Shown piece after piece: positions 1 to 9,500 of a stretch of 64,000 nucleotides of DNA; the stretch's first letter is position 1, and each line of letters opens with the position of its first letter. The DNA lies in assembly GCF_023073355.1 (NCBI RefSeq), contig NZ_JADPJI010000002.1, positions 1,302,001 through 1,366,000 of the forward strand, in the 5' to 3' direction. The translations under genes and the position numbers were made by a program. Origin of the DNA: Bradyrhizobium sp. 199 (lineage in GTDB: Bacteria > Pseudomonadota > Alphaproteobacteria > Rhizobiales > Xanthobacteraceae). The notes beneath the pieces were generated by a model, which did no database searches, was not told the origin of the DNA, and saw nothing but the letters and a program-made list of their open reading frames with translations.

Positions 1-55
1 TTTTCCAGGTCTTTTCGAGTTCTGTCCAAGCATTCTCCGCGGCCCTTTCGACAGC

Positions 56-87
56 TTGTCCACAGTCCATCCACAGGCCTATCCACG
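56..87. other. Cluster of three DnaA-box-like 9-mers
   Basis: Three 9-mers resembling the DnaA box TTATCCACA lie in phase: TTGTCCACA at 56-64, CCATCCACA at 67-75 and CTATCCACG at 79-87, with starts 11 and 12 bases apart. They have one, two and two mismatches. The cluster lies just beyond, and overlaps by nine bases, the 3' end of the oxidoreductase gene on the minus strand. A role in DnaA binding is inference; whatever lies upstream is outside the window. Confidence 0.3.
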
Positions 88-1689
88 GCTTCCGAACAGC
101 GACCGGTGATCCCTCAGGATGGCCTGCGCGGCGTTATGGCCGGGAGCGCCGGTGACGCCGCCGCCGGGATGGGCGCCCGAGCCGCAATGATAGAGGCCCT
201 TGAGAGGGCCGCGATAGTCAGCGTGGCCGAGCATCGGCCGCGCCGAGAACAGCTGGTTCAAGCTCAGCGCGCCGTGGAAGATGTCGCCGCCAAGCAGGCC
301 GAACTGCCGTTCGAGATCGAGCGGGGACAGGATCTGGCGGCCCAGCACGCTCGCCGCAAAACCCGGCGCGTATTTATCAACCGTCGCGATCATGAGATCG
401 GCGACCTCGTCGCGATGGCCGTCCCACGACTTTCCGTCCGGGAGCTCCGGCGCGACGTGCTGGCAGAACAGGCTTGCGACATGCTTTCCCGCGGGCGCCA
501 GCGTGTCGTCGAGCGTCGAGGGGATCAGCATCTCGACCACTGGCTCCCGACTCCAGCCCTGCGCCCGCGCATCGAGCCACGCGCGGTCCATGTAGCCGAG
601 GCTCGGCGCCAGGATGATACCGGATGAGAGATGATCGCCTTCGCCCGGCAGCGCCGTGAAGGAGGGCAGGCGGTCCAGCGCCACGTTCATGCGGAAGGTG
701 CCGGAGCCGTTCCGCCAGTGCCGGATACGCGCGAGGAAGTCCGCAGGCAGGGCATCGGCCGCGACCAAATGCGTGTAGAGCAGCTTTGGATTGACGTTCG
801 CCGCGACATATTTGGCGCGGATGGTTGAGCCGTTCTCCAGCACGATTCCGACGGCGCGGTCGCGCTCGACGATGATCTCACGGACGCCCGCGTCGGTGTC
901 GATCACGACGCCGCGGTCGCGTGCCGCGCGCGCCATTGCCTGCGTGATCGCGCCCATGCCGCCGATGGCGTGGCCCCAGACACCCTTCTTGCCGTTCACC
1001 TCGCCGAAGGCGTGATGCAGCATCACATAGGCCGAGCCGGCGGCGTAGGGGCTCGCATAGTTGCCGACGATGGCGTCGAAGCCGAACAGCGCCTTGACCA
1101 GATCATGCTCGAAGCGCTCGTCCAGCATCTCGCCGGCCGAGCGGGTGAAGAGATCGAGCAAGCTGCGGTTCTGTTCCAGCGTGAGGCCGCGCAGGAGGTT
1201 GGCGGTCTTCCAGGCGTTGACGCCTTCGCGGACGGCCGCTGCGCCAAAACCCTCGACGAGGTTCGGCGGCGCGCGGAGCACGAACTGCCGCAGGACGTCG
1301 GCGATGTCTTCCAGCTCACGTGAAAATCCCTCGATCGCAGCCGCGTCATGCGCGCTCAGCCGCGCGACTGATGCCTGCGTCCGTCCCTCGCCGGTGAGGA
1401 GATAGCTCGCATCAGGTGCGGGCAGGAAATTCTGGGCGCGCCTTTCGACGATCCGCAAGCCCTGCTCGGCGAGCTTGAGATCACGGATCACCTGCGGATT
1501 GAGCAGGCTCACTGTGTAGGCCGCGACCGAATTGCGGAATCCCGGGTGAAACTCCTCCGTGACCGCCGCACCGCCGACCACCTTGCGGCGCTCGACCACG
1601 CGCACGCGCAGGCCCGCCATCGCGAGATAGGCCGCGCAGGTGAGGCCGTTATGGCCAGCGCCGATGATGACGACGTCGGTTTCGCTCAT
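79..1689 (-). CDS. FAD-dependent oxidoreductase, CrtI/phytoene-desaturase-like
   Basis: This 536-residue protein opens with a Rossmann dinucleotide-binding motif (VIIGAGHNGLTCAAYLA, about residues 7-23) followed by ERRKVVGGAAVTEE, the pattern of the phytoene desaturase/PYROXD2 branch of flavin amine oxidoreductases. The C-terminal flavin-contact segment GLYHCGSGAHPGGGVTGAPG is intact. Length is normal for the family. No carotenoid genes lie nearby, so a role in carotenoid synthesis is not supported; a general FAD-linked desaturase or oxidase is the safe call. It is divergent from the spermidine-synthase-like gene, and the 237-base gap between them holds a palindromic repeat. Confidence 0.85.
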   Translation of the reverse strand: MSETDVVIIGAGHNGLTCAAYLAMAGLRVRVVERRKVVGGAAVTEEFHPGFRNSVAAYTVSLLNPQVIRDLKLAEQGLRIVERRAQNFLPAPDASYLLTGEGRTQASVARLSAHDAAAIEGFSRELEDIADVLRQFVLRAPPNLVEGFGAAAVREGVNAWKTANLLRGLTLEQNRSLLDLFTRSAGEMLDERFEHDLVKALFGFDAIVGNYASPYAAGSAYVMLHHAFGEVNGKKGVWGHAIGGMGAITQAMARAARDRGVVIDTDAGVREIIVERDRAVGIVLENGSTIRAKYVAANVNPKLLYTHLVAADALPADFLARIRHWRNGSGTFRMNVALDRLPSFTALPGEGDHLSSGIILAPSLGYMDRAWLDARAQGWSREPVVEMLIPSTLDDTLAPAGKHVASLFCQHVAPELPDGKSWDGHRDEVADLMIATVDKYAPGFAASVLGRQILSPLDLERQFGLLGGDIFHGALSLNQLFSARPMLGHADYRGPLKGLYHCGSGAHPGGGVTGAPGHNAAQAILRDHRSLFGSRG

Positions 1690-1707
1690 GGTCAGTACAA
1701 GTCCAAT

Positions 1708-1812
1708 CCACCGTCACTCCGGGCGTGCGGAGCGCGAGTAGGGTGCGGGGGTCCGCACTTGAGATTCTCGAGGTTCCGGGTTCGATGCTTCGCATCGCCC
1801 AGGAACGACATC
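1708..1812. repeat. Dispersed palindromic repeat, family A
   Basis: About 105 bases of a Bradyrhizobium-type intergenic palindromic element. It starts CCGTCACTCCGGG, has a centre around TTGAGATTCTCGAG and ends with TTCGATGCTTCGCATCG and GGAACGAC. The outer ends are approximate inverted copies. A second copy of the same family sits inside the uvrD coding region at 22237-22338. Confidence 0.6.
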
Positions 1813-1926
1813 TGTATATCAGGCATTCCTCACCGCAACATCACGGCCCCCTTTATTGCCCGTTCAGGCGCCTTATGCTCCATTGCGCCCGTCCGGCGCC
1901 CGCCGGGAATGTTTGCCGGAGCGCTC

Positions 1927-4206
1927 ATGGATTCGATCGTGCAACCTGCCGCCGCGGAGCAGCCGTTTTCGTCGCGCAACCGGCTGCTGCTGACGGTCTA
2001 CACCGCAGCGATTTTCGTCAGCGCGCTTTTGCTGTTCTCGGTGCAGCCGCTGTTCACGAAAATGGTGCTGCCGCGGCTCGGCGGCTCGCCGGCGGTGTGG
2101 TCGGTGGCGATGGTGTTCTTCCAGTCGCTGCTGCTGGCGGGCTACGCCTATGCGCATCTGTTGATGCAGGTGAAAAACCGCATCGTTCCTGTGGCGGTGC
2201 ATCTGGTGCTGCTGATCGCAGCCTTCGCCACGCTGCCGCTCGGCATCGCCTCCGCCTATGGCGAGCCACCCGCTTCGGGCTATGCGTTCTGGCTGCTCGG
2301 CCTGTTCGTGGTCTCGATCGGTCTGCCGTTCTTTGCGCTCGCCGCCAACAATCCGCTGCTGCAGGCCTGGTTCGTCCGCACCGGTCATCCCGCCGGACAC
2401 GATCCCTACTTCCTCTACGCCTCCTCCAACATCGGCAGCTTCCTCGCGCTGTTGTCCTATCCGTTCCTGCTGGAGCCTATGTTCACGCTGCATACGCAGA
2501 ACCGGTTCTGGACCGCCGGCTATGGCCTGCTGATCCTCCTGATCGGCGCCTGCGGTGTGCTGTTGTTGCGCTCGCCGAAACTGGCAGAGGTCGATGTGCG
2601 GGCCGAGGACGCACATGCGCCGGCTCCCGGCTTCGTGACGCGTCTGCGCTGGATCTTCCTCGCCGCGGTGCCGTCGGGCCTGCTCATCGCGGTGACCGCG
2701 CACATCTCCACCGACGTCGCGGCGGCGCCGCTGCTATGGGTGCTGCCGCTGTCGCTGTATCTGCTCACCTGGGTGGTGGTGTTCCAGTCGCGGCCGCTGT
2801 TGCCGCACAAATGGATGCTGATGCTGCAGCCGGTCGCGATCGCGGGCGTCGTCGTCCTGCTGGCCTTCGGCGGCGAGCAAAATCTGCTGCTGACGCTCGG
2901 CGGTCACCAGCTCTGCTTCTTCGTCATCGCCATGGCGTGCCATGGCGAGCTGGCGCGGACCCGGCCGGCCGCCAAATATCTCACCGGCTTTTATGTCGCG
3001 CTGTCATTCGGCGGCATGGTCGGTGGCCTGTTCGCGGGGCTGCTCGCGCCGTTCACCTTCTCGTGGATCGCCGAATATCCGATCCTGATTGCGTTCGCGG
3101 CATTGTGCCGGCCGCCTGCGAACGAGCGGCTGGCGGGCCTCGTCAAATGGTATTGGCTCGCACTCGCCGCGCTCGCGGTGGCGCTCGTTGTGCCGTCCTA
3201 TACCGCGGGCGGTCTCTCGACCTGGTTCGAAGATCACCGCGTCTGGGTCGCCGGCAGCGTCGGCGTGCTCGCAGCGCTGCTTGCCCTGGTGCTCAACGCC
3301 GGCCGCTGGAAGATATTCGCCACCGTCGCGCTCGCGCTGGCGCTGATCCGGGTCTATCCGGCGGACGAGGGCCGCGTCACCACGGTGCGTAGCTTCTTCG
3401 GCGTGCACAAGATCGTGGTGACGCCGGGCGGCTATTTCCATGTGCTGATGCACGGCACCACCATCCATGGCGCCGAACGCTTCCGGAACAATGACGGCAC
3501 GCCGGTGACCGGCCGGCCCGAGCCGATCACCTATTATCATAAGGACGGCGGCATCGGTCAGGCCGTCAGCGCGATCCGCGAGCGCAAGGGCGCAGCTCTC
3601 GAGGTCGCCGCGATCGGCGTCGGATCTGGCACGCTCGCCTGCGCCGCCGCGCCTGGCGAGGACTGGAAATTCTTCGAAATCGACCAGTCCATGGTCGATG
3701 CCGCGCGTGACCCCAAAAATTTCCGCTACATCTCAAGCTGCATGCCGGACCTGAAACCGGTGATCGGCGATGCGCGCCTCACCTTCGCCAAGGAGCCCGA
3801 CGGCGCCTACGACCTCATCATCGTCGATGCCTATTCGTCTGATGCGATTCCGATCCATCTCGCCACCGAAGAGGCGATGAAGATCTACAAAGACAAGCTC
3901 GCCCCGCACGGCGCCGTGGTCATGCACGTCTCCAACCGCCACCTCGATCTCGAGACCGTCGTGGTCGGCATTGCGGATGCCAACGATCTCAAGAGCTGGG
4001 TCTTCAACGAGGATTCCGGGCGCGATGGTGACTACATTTTCTCGACCGACGTCGTCATCTCCGCGCGCGAGGATGCTGATATCGGCCGGCTCGCCGCCTC
4101 CAAATCATGGGAGCAGACCGAAGCCGACGACAGGGTGCGGGTCTGGACCGACGACTATTCCAACATCCTGGGCGCGCTGTATCGGCGCTTCCGGGACGGG
4201 GAGTAG
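1927..4206 (+). CDS. Membrane-fused spermidine-synthase-like protein
   Basis: About 759 residues. The N-terminal two thirds is strongly hydrophobic with roughly a dozen membrane segments, starting at NRLLLTVYTAAIFVSALLLF. The C-terminal third is a soluble SAM-type Rossmann domain with glycine loop AAIGVGSGTLACAA, acidic FEIDQ, IGDARLTF and DLIIVDAYSSDAIPIHL, which matches the aminopropyltransferase fold of SpeE. The ATG at 1927 is preceded by GGAG five bases upstream; an in-frame ATG at 1909 has no such site. Activity as a true spermidine synthase is uncertain, because fused proteins of this sort are widespread and poorly characterised. Confidence 0.8.
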   Translation: MDSIVQPAAAEQPFSSRNRLLLTVYTAAIFVSALLLFSVQPLFTKMVLPRLGGSPAVWSVAMVFFQSLLLAGYAYAHLLMQVKNRIVPVAVHLVLLIAAFATLPLGIASAYGEPPASGYAFWLLGLFVVSIGLPFFALAANNPLLQAWFVRTGHPAGHDPYFLYASSNIGSFLALLSYPFLLEPMFTLHTQNRFWTAGYGLLILLIGACGVLLLRSPKLAEVDVRAEDAHAPAPGFVTRLRWIFLAAVPSGLLIAVTAHISTDVAAAPLLWVLPLSLYLLTWVVVFQSRPLLPHKWMLMLQPVAIAGVVVLLAFGGEQNLLLTLGGHQLCFFVIAMACHGELARTRPAAKYLTGFYVALSFGGMVGGLFAGLLAPFTFSWIAEYPILIAFAALCRPPANERLAGLVKWYWLALAALAVALVVPSYTAGGLSTWFEDHRVWVAGSVGVLAALLALVLNAGRWKIFATVALALALIRVYPADEGRVTTVRSFFGVHKIVVTPGGYFHVLMHGTTIHGAERFRNNDGTPVTGRPEPITYYHKDGGIGQAVSAIRERKGAALEVAAIGVGSGTLACAAAPGEDWKFFEIDQSMVDAARDPKNFRYISSCMPDLKPVIGDARLTFAKEPDGAYDLIIVDAYSSDAIPIHLATEEAMKIYKDKLAPHGAVVMHVSNRHLDLETVVVGIADANDLKSWVFNEDSGRDGDYIFSTDVVISAREDADIGRLAASKSWEQTEADDRVRVWTDDYSNILGALYRRFRDGE

Positions 4207-4211
4207 AACGC

Positions 4212-4297
4212 CGTCATGCCCGGGCTCGTCCCGGGCATCCACGTTCTTCGCGCCGCGGGGCAAGGCGTGGATGGCCGGGACAAGCCCGGCCATGACG
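4212..4297. repeat. Dispersed palindromic repeat, family B
   Basis: An 86-base imperfect palindrome between two convergent genes. It begins CGTCATGCCCGGGCTCGTC and ends GACAAGCCCGGCCATGACG, with inner GCATCCACG and CGTGGATGG arms. The same family recurs at 37259-37342. Between convergent genes it could also act as a bidirectional terminator, but it lacks a U-tract. Confidence 0.65.
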
Positions 4298-4306
4298 ATG
4301 CGGATA

Positions 4307-5290
4307 CTACGGCTCCACCAGCGTTCCCGCCGGCAGCGCAATTCCCTTTTCGCCGGCGACCTGCCGCAACAGGTCCGGCCTGTCCGAAATAATGCCATCG
4401 ACGCCGAGCTCGATCATGCGCGCCATGTCTTCGCGCTTGTTGACCGTCCACACCACCACGCGCAATCCGACTCCGTGGGCCTCCGAGACGAGCGCGGCGG
4501 TCACATCGCCGAAATAAGGCGACCAGATCGCACCGCCCGCCGCCTTGATCGTCCGCGGCAGCGAACCGCCGTGATCGGCCGGGCTGAAGCCCGCCGTCCA
4601 GTTGGTGGCCTGGTCCAGCGCCACTGTCTGGCCTGAGCCGCGCTGGAGCGTCAGGTACACCGTCGGTATCTCCGGAGCCTGCTGCTGCACGAGCTGCAAG
4701 GTTCTCCAGTCGAAGGACTGGATCATGACCCTGTCGGAAAACGTTTCGGCCTCGATCAGTCCCAGCAGCTTCGCGACAAAGGCTTGCGGATCGAACGTCT
4801 CGTCCGGACGGTTCGGGTCGATCTTGGTTTCGATGTTCAAGCGCACACGCAAATTGCCGGATTTTCGCACCAGAGTGAAAAGCTCGCTCAAGGTAGGAAT
4901 GCGTGTCCCCGGCATGGCACGCTGGTCGGGGAATTGTTTCGCATAGGCGCTGTCCGGCCGGATCTGGCCGACGTCATAGGCCCTGACCTCGTCGAGCCGC
5001 AGTTTTACCAGGGGTGTGCCGGGTGCGGCCACATAGGCTCCGCGCGCGTCGCGTGCAAGATCAGGATTGATCCCGCGCTCATGCGAGACGACGATCTTGC
5101 CGTCCGAGGTCACCCCGACGTCGAGCTCCAGCGTGTCCACGCCCATCGACAGCGCGTTGGCGAAGGCCGGCAGGGTGTTTTCCGGCAACAGCGCCCGCCC
5201 GCCGCGATGCGCTTGGATGTCGAAGGCCATGGCCTGTCCCGCCATCAGAACCGAGAACGCAGTCACAACGGTCGCGGCACGTGATGGCAT
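4307..5290 (-). CDS. Secreted glycerophosphodiester phosphodiesterase
   Basis: A 327-residue GDPD-family enzyme expected to hydrolyse glycerophosphodiesters to glycerol-3-phosphate and an alcohol. A signal peptide (about residues 1-22, MPSRAATVVTAFSVLMAGQA) precedes the catalytic start IQAHRGGRALLPENTLPAF. Further GDPD signatures are TLELDV, VVSHERGINPD, RLNIETK and, at the C-terminus, VVVWTVNKREDMARM followed by GVDGIISDRPD. The chosen ATG at 5290 begins the signal peptide and has GAGG just upstream; an open frame extends further but without reason to use it. Periplasmic phosphate or glycerol scavenging is inferred from the signal peptide. Confidence 0.88.
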   Translation of the reverse strand: MPSRAATVVTAFSVLMAGQAMAFDIQAHRGGRALLPENTLPAFANALSMGVDTLELDVGVTSDGKIVVSHERGINPDLARDARGAYVAAPGTPLVKLRLDEVRAYDVGQIRPDSAYAKQFPDQRAMPGTRIPTLSELFTLVRKSGNLRVRLNIETKIDPNRPDETFDPQAFVAKLLGLIEAETFSDRVMIQSFDWRTLQLVQQQAPEIPTVYLTLQRGSGQTVALDQATNWTAGFSPADHGGSLPRTIKAAGGAIWSPYFGDVTAALVSEAHGVGLRVVVWTVNKREDMARMIELGVDGIISDRPDLLRQVAGEKGIALPAGTLVEP

Positions 5291-5363
5291 GGTGCCTCGA
5301 GGTGAAATCTGTTTGTTCGTGTTAATCGGCGAGAGAGGTCGATAGCGACCGGGGATGGCCGCG

Positions 5364-6140
5364 TCAGTTCTGATAGTAATAGCCGCGAGGCTGATAAACC
5401 TGCCGGGGCTGGTAGTAGGTGCCCTGCTGGCCATAGCCCTGATTGTAATATTGCTGCTGCTGCTGCTGATAGACCTGCGCGTCGTAGAGCGGGCGGTTGC
5501 CGCGCGGCGCGGGATAGCGTGCGCCGGTGTCGCTGCCGTCGGCGGGATAGATGTAGTTGTCGTCCTGCGGCAAGTAGCGGCGGGCGGGCTGCGCCGGCGG
5601 CGTCAGGTTCACCGGATCGCCCGATGTGGCGAATTGCTCCTCGGCGGGCGGCTGCGGAGCCCGCGCCACCGCGGTGTTGGCGCGGCCGCGCGGATTGCGG
5701 GCCAGCGCCACTTGTGCCGAGCCGGTCAGCGTCACCGTGGTGTTGAGCACGCCCTGCTGCTGCACCAACGCATAGAGCGTCGAGGCATTCTGGCGCGACA
5801 GCCGCACGCAGCCGTGCGAGGCGGGCGAGCCGAGACGGCCGACCGAGTCCGTGCCGTGGATGGCGTGCCCGACCTTGGTAAAGAAGATCGCGTGCGGCAT
5901 CGGCGCGTCGTCGAATTCCTTGGAGTAGTGATCCTCTTCCATCCGGAAGGTACGGAAGGCGCCGTTCGGCGTCTCGCGCGAGGGGATGCCGGTCGACACC
6001 GGCCAGTGATAGCGCACGGCGCCGTCAACGGCGACGGTCATCTGCTGATTGTCCTTGTCGACGGTGATCTCGACCTTGGCTTGCGCGGTGCCCGCGCTCA
6101 AAAGCATCAGGGAGGTGAAAGCAATAAAAAACGAACGCAT
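5364..6140 (-). CDS. L,D-transpeptidase (ErfK/YbiS/YkuD family)
   Basis: A 258-residue exported cell-wall enzyme. After a signal peptide (MRSFFIAFTSLMLLSAGTAQA) comes a YkuD domain with the catalytic pair in HGTDSVGRLGSPASHGCVRL (His and Cys of SHGCVR). The family makes 3-3 peptidoglycan cross-links or attaches proteins to peptidoglycan. The last 60 or so residues are unusual: low complexity, rich in Gln and Tyr with a run of six Q, then repeats such as YYQPRQVYQPRGYYY. That tail may be a surface or wall-binding extension. The start at 6140 is the one that gives the signal peptide. Confidence 0.9.
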   Translation of the reverse strand: MRSFFIAFTSLMLLSAGTAQAKVEITVDKDNQQMTVAVDGAVRYHWPVSTGIPSRETPNGAFRTFRMEEDHYSKEFDDAPMPHAIFFTKVGHAIHGTDSVGRLGSPASHGCVRLSRQNASTLYALVQQQGVLNTTVTLTGSAQVALARNPRGRANTAVARAPQPPAEEQFATSGDPVNLTPPAQPARRYLPQDDNYIYPADGSDTGARYPAPRGNRPLYDAQVYQQQQQQYYNQGYGQQGTYYQPRQVYQPRGYYYQN

Positions 6141-6444
6141 CTGACTTCTAGCCTCCGGCCTGTTCACGCTAGGCGCCGCGGCTCTCCGTCCCCGGCGTGC
6201 ACTATGCCTGCAACCCGGCTTTCGTTCCAGCGGCCTGCCCATCCATCGTTAACGGGACGCCCGGCGTAAGCAAGGCCGCTTTGTGCCGCCAAGCCAGGGG
6301 CTGCGCTGACATTTTCGCGAGCAGGATGCGTCCACAACGCCGACAATTCGTCACAACGGCGCAACCATTTGGCCGCTGGGCGCGTTGACAATGCCCTGCC
6401 TCGATCGGCGCTTTCCGCTGCCGGTTTTACCTTTGGGAATGAAG
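6141..6444. other. Divergent intergenic region
   Basis: About 300 bases separate the transpeptidase from a small exported protein on the other strand. A TTGACA hexamer is at 6385-6390, but no convincing -10 box follows at the right distance. I see no repeat, RNA or reading frame worth calling. Confidence 0.4.
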
Positions 6445-6768
6445 ATGAACAAAGTTTGCGTCACCGCCGCGTCACGGTCGGCTGGTCTGCCTTTCCGTTT
6501 CCTCTTCGCCGCCGCCGCCGTTCTGGCCGCCCTGTCCTGTTTGCCCCAGCCTGGCCACGCCCAGGGCATCGTGCGCGGCGCCCAGGAAGGCTCCTATGAA
6601 GGCAATCGTATTGCCGGCCCGGTGGGCGGTGCGGTCGGTGGCGTCGTCGGTGCCGGTGTCGGGGGCGCCGTTGGTGCGGTCGAGGGTGTGTTCGGCATTC
6701 CCCATCGCGGCCACCGTCGCTGCCGCGGCTATTACGACGGGTACAACCGCTTCCACTGCTATCGGTAG
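6445..6768 (+). CDS. Small exported Gly-rich protein, unknown function
   Basis: A 107-residue protein with an N-terminal signal peptide (hydrophobic LFAAAAVLAALSCLPQPGHAQ). The mature part has a glycine-valine-rich stretch (GPVGGAVGGVVGAGVGGAV), like a glycine-zipper membrane insert, and ends with a short basic, aromatic tail RRCRGYYDGYNRFHCYR containing two Cys. The ATG at 6445 has GGGA six bases upstream; ATG 6439 is an alternative. Similar small glycine-zipper proteins are common in Rhizobiales and have no assigned role. Confidence 0.65.
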   Translation: MNKVCVTAASRSAGLPFRFLFAAAAVLAALSCLPQPGHAQGIVRGAQEGSYEGNRIAGPVGGAVGGVVGAGVGGAVGAVEGVFGIPHRGHRRCRGYYDGYNRFHCYR

Positions 6769-6817
6769 CTACGGGCGATTCCGGGGGCCGCGCGCGACCC
6801 CGGAATGACGGCCGGGA

Positions 6818-7575
6818 TCAGTTCTTCAACCGATATCCCGTGCGGAAAATCCACCAGATCACGACGAGGCAGATCACCAGGAAAGCCGTGGTCATGCCCA
6901 TGCTGACGGACACGCTGACATCCGCGATCTCGTAGAAGCTCCAGCGGAAGCCGGAGATCAGATAGACGACCGGGTTGAGCAGCGCCACCGTGCGCCAGGT
7001 GGGCGGCAGCATGTCGATGGAATAGAAGCTGCCACCGAGGAAGGTCAGCGGCGTCACCACCAGCATCGGGATCATCTGCAGCTTTTCGAACCCATCGGCC
7101 CAGATGCCGATGATGAAACCGAACAGGCTGAACGTCACCGCCGTCAACACCAGGAAGGTCAGCATCCAGACCGGATGCTGGATGTGCAGCGGCACGAACA
7201 GACCGGCCGTTGCCAGGATGATCAGGCCCAAAATGATCGACTTGGTCGCGGCAGCGCCGACATAGCCGAGCACGATCTCGAAATAGGAGATTGGCGCCGA
7301 CAGGATCTCGTAGATCGTGCCGGTGAATTTCGGAAAGTAGATGCCGAACGAGGCGTTGGCGATGCTCTGGGTCAGCACCGAGAGCATGATCAGGCCCGGC
7401 ACGATGAAGGTGCCGTAGCTGACGCCCTCGACCTGGCTGATGCGCGAGCCGATCGCGGCGCCGAACACCACGAAATAGAGCGAGGTCGAGACCACAGGCG
7501 AGACGATGCTTTGCAGCAGCGTGCGCCAGGTGCGTGCCATTTCGAACAGATAGATGGCGCGGATGGCGCGGTGGT

Positions 7576-7579
<4 letters not shown>
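6818..7579 (-). CDS. ABC-2 type exporter permease (YadH-like)
   Basis: A 253-residue integral membrane protein with about six hydrophobic segments. It has ABC-2 permease features: the early [18 protein letters not shown] segment, a central [20 protein letters not shown] and a late [19 protein letters not shown] followed by [15 protein letters not shown]. It starts inside the stop of the upstream ATPase gene (ATGA overlap at 7576-7579), so the two are translationally coupled. Together they form a half-size drug/lipid-type exporter; the substrate cannot be told. Confidence 0.87.
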
Positions 7580-8499
<920 letters not shown>

Positions 8500-8783
8500 G
8501 ATGGCCGCAGGTCTGAGGGGCAATGCTGGGAGGGGAGGCTGGAACCTGCCAGGAGGGGCGGGTCAGCGGAGCCCTGAGATAGGAATGACCTTGCCCGGCC
8601 GCAATCGGCAGGAGAAAAATGGTCCCGAAACAGGCCCTTCCGTGGCAGGTTACGGGCAAGTGTTGCGCGATGGTCACGGCTTGCTGCTAAGATCGCCGTT
8701 CACGCGGCTCTTTGTTGCGTCTGCGAGCAGGCCATGGCTACGATTCCGGCCAATCGCGAAGCGTATTCCCAGGGAAAACATCG

Positions 8784-9500
8784 ATGAGACCGAACGGCCG
8801 TCACACCGCCGGCGCCAGCCAGTTGTCCGCCCTCCGTGTGTGGGCGATGGGCCTGCTCCTGCTGTCAGCTGTTGCCATGAGCCCGACCACCGCCAAGGCG
8901 GCGCCGAGCCAAGCTGCGGCCGCGACCACCCACGTCTATCTGCTCCGCGGCGTGCTCAACATCTTTTCGCTCGGGCTCGACACGATCGGCGCCCGGCTGC
9001 AGGCGCAGGGCATCCCGGTGACCGTCGCCAATTTCGTGTCCTGGTCCTCGCTCGCCGATGAAGCCGCGGCCGCCTACAAGGCCGGCCGGCTCAAGACCAT
9101 CGTGCTGGTTGGGCACTCCTCCGGCGCGACCGCGCTGCCGGACATGATCGCCAAGCTCAACCGCCTCGGCGTTCCCGTGAAACTCGCGATCGGGCTCGAC
9201 TCCGTGTTCAAGACCAAGCTCTCCACCGGCGCGGAGCGCTACATCAACATCTATATCGGCGACGGCCCCGGCGAGCCGGTGAAGCGCGCCGACGGGTTTC
9301 GCGGCAAGCTCGACAATGTCGACGTGCGCGGGTCCGGCGTCGGCCACGTCTCGATCGACAAGAACGAGGCGATCCAGCGCCGCGTGATCGCCGAGATCGA
9401 CGCCGCAATCATGCGCTCGCGCGCCCCGGCGCCGGTTGCCGAACCCGGCGCGCCGCGCCCCGCGCGCGCGGCGGCCGCGACGGCTCCTGCCAGGAACTAG
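8784..9500 (+). CDS. Secreted alpha/beta-hydrolase-like protein (paralogue A)
   Basis: A 238-residue exported protein with a signal peptide (hydrophobic core MGLLLLSAVAMS). The mature part looks like a small alpha/beta hydrolase: nucleophile elbow G110-H-S112-S-G, a candidate acid at D139 in AIGLDS and a candidate His at H188 in GVGHVSID. It is clearly paralogous to the protein at 12661-13602, sharing YLxRG, ERxINI, GFRG and the spacing of the three putative catalytic residues, but lacks that protein's LysM domain. The Ala/Pro-rich tail is low complexity. Substrate unknown. Its stop shares bases with that of the convergent P450 gene (CTAG at 9497-9500). Confidence 0.7.
   Translation: MRPNGRHTAGASQLSALRVWAMGLLLLSAVAMSPTTAKAAPSQAAAATTHVYLLRGVLNIFSLGLDTIGARLQAQGIPVTVANFVSWSSLADEAAAAYKAGRLKTIVLVGHSSGATALPDMIAKLNRLGVPVKLAIGLDSVFKTKLSTGAERYINIYIGDGPGEPVKRADGFRGKLDNVDVRGSGVGHVSIDKNEAIQRRVIAEIDAAIMRSRAPAPVAEPGAPRPARAAAATAPARN

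Noticed and set aside
5355..6269. A 304-codon plus-strand frame opposite the L,D-transpeptidase
   Set aside because: Low-complexity Arg/Val/Gly-rich product and a complete transpeptidase with signal peptide and catalytic motif on the minus strand.
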